Assembly (NCBI GenBank): GCA_964620915.1
Contig: CAZUKP010000154.1
Coordinates: 1 to 5,381 of the forward strand
DNA length: 5,381 bases
Origin: Hyphomicrobium_A sp964620915
GTDB lineage: Bacteria; Pseudomonadota; Alphaproteobacteria; Rhizobiales; Hyphomicrobiaceae
Direction of reading: 5' to 3'
The number at the start of each line of letters is the position of its first letter. The first letter of the stretch is position 1. The position numbers and the translations under genes were made by a program. Shown piece after piece: positions 4,931-5,381 of the stretch. Under the pieces are notes generated by a model that was given only the letters and a program-made list of their open reading frames with translations, made no database searches and had not been told where the DNA came from.

Positions 4931-4984
4931 CTACAATATTCCCCAAAATGGTTGACATGATTCGCCTCGTCAGAGGCCAAAGCG

Positions 4985-5014
4985 ATACTAATGTGATTCC
5001 TGATGACCATCAGG
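4985..5014 (-). promoter_or_regulatory. Candidate promoter and palindromic operator of the nuclease-SIR2 cassette
   Basis: CCTGATGACCATCAGG (4999-5014) is a perfect seven-base inverted repeat with a two-base centre. On the minus strand CTGATG (5013-5008) is a poor -35, followed after 17 bases by TAGTAT (4990-4985), a fair -10. The predicted leader is about 48 bases. The palindrome covers the -35, as an operator would. The hexamers are weak matches, so the promoter is tentative; the palindrome itself is clear. Confidence 0.35.
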
Positions 5015-5381
5015 AGGACGGGTAGTTTTCCCCCGTCTCAAACTATTAAGTTTTTGTAATTTTGGCCGATCTTTTAGACGCACGGCTCGGGCGTCAGGCC
5101 TCGGTTATTCTCGTCGCTGGATGCGATTTCCCCCACGGTGGAAAAAGCTCAAAGCACGCCTCCTCAGGGTGAGGCGTTTCGGGCGACCGCAATAGATATA
5201 ACAGGATCAGCTTGGGCGTGCGGTGTTGGCGCGGGCGCGTCTTGGCGGCAAGGTTGGCCGGATATTCAAAACAAATTGGCCGAAGGACGCTTGCAGTTCT
5301 TTCGGGCGGCTTCCAATGACAAGGCTTGCAACCCCGGCTTGCTTGGCCGGCCTTATAATCAGTGGTAAGATTAGTTTGTGG
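5015..5381. other. Non-coding or unassigned right edge
   Basis: I see no convincing gene here. A 76-codon plus frame opens at GTG 5138 and closes at 5368 (it contains SAWACGVGAGASWRQGW) but has no ribosome site, family resemblance or strong codon bias. A hairpin, ACGCCTC (5156-5162) with GAGGCGT (5171-5177), is followed on the minus strand by T-rich sequence (GCTTTGAGCTTTTT). It could end transcription entering from the right. A perfect TATAAT lies at 5354-5359 without a well-spaced -35. No tRNA or integration-site feature is recognisable. Confidence 0.4.

Noticed and set aside
4952..4957. TTGACA on the plus strand as a promoter
   Set aside because: No -10-like hexamer lies at 15-19 bases, and no plus-strand gene follows.
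5138..5368. 76-codon plus frame starting at GTG
   Set aside because: It has no ribosome site, no recognised motif and mixed codon use. Kept only as a remark on the right-edge region.
1..5381. tRNA, rRNA, CRISPR array, insertion sequence or integrase
   Set aside because: Nothing with a T-loop consensus, regularly spaced direct repeats, transposase motifs or integrase motifs was seen on either strand.

Overview
The window looks like chromosomal DNA from an alphaproteobacterium, probably Hyphomicrobiales (Bradyrhizobium/Rhodopseudomonas-like). The reasons are high G+C in most genes, a bipartite CGTCA...TGACG palindromic repeat of the type common in those genomes, and an FNR/FixK-like promoter box. 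The genus is inference; no rRNA, tRNA or other taxonomic marker is present.

Left part (1-1200, minus strand). A two-helix DUF2892 membrane protein (876-1079) lies behind a plausible class II FNR/FixK-type promoter (box 1149-1162). It is followed by an unrecognised 174-residue membrane protein (227-751) and a Rho-independent terminator (124-163). These look like resident housekeeping or stress genes.

Middle part (1200-3195, plus strand). A TTGACA promoter carrying two copies of a 17-bp palindromic operator (1434-1450 and 1457-1473) drives a tightly packed operon. In order it holds a possible 31-codon leader ORF with a strong hairpin, a 149-residue protein of unknown function, a 43-residue single-helix protein, a 61-codon ORF largely made of an inserted palindromic repeat, and an ERF-family single-strand annealing recombinase (2404-3195). 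Three junctions are ATGA start/stop overlaps. The operon looks like a repressor-controlled, phage-derived recombination module; no repressor gene, integrase or structural phage gene is in the window.

Right part (3196-4930, minus strand). Immediately convergent with the recombinase, base composition drops (sampled 60-base lines: 40/60 G+C at 2701-2760 against 29/60 at 3841-3900). Here lies a two-gene cassette: a DUF559/Vsr-like PD-(D/E)XK-fold nuclease (4304-4930) followed by a SIR2-superfamily-like Rossmann protein (3224-4300 or 3224-4240). The two reading frames are in the same phase, separated by one TAG codon. Nuclease plus SIR2-like protein beside a phage recombinase is the best candidate in the window for an undescribed anti-phage system. 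That role is inferred from domain types and location.

Right edge (4931-5381). This stretch holds the candidate promoter and a palindromic operator for the cassette, plus about 350 bases with no convincing gene.
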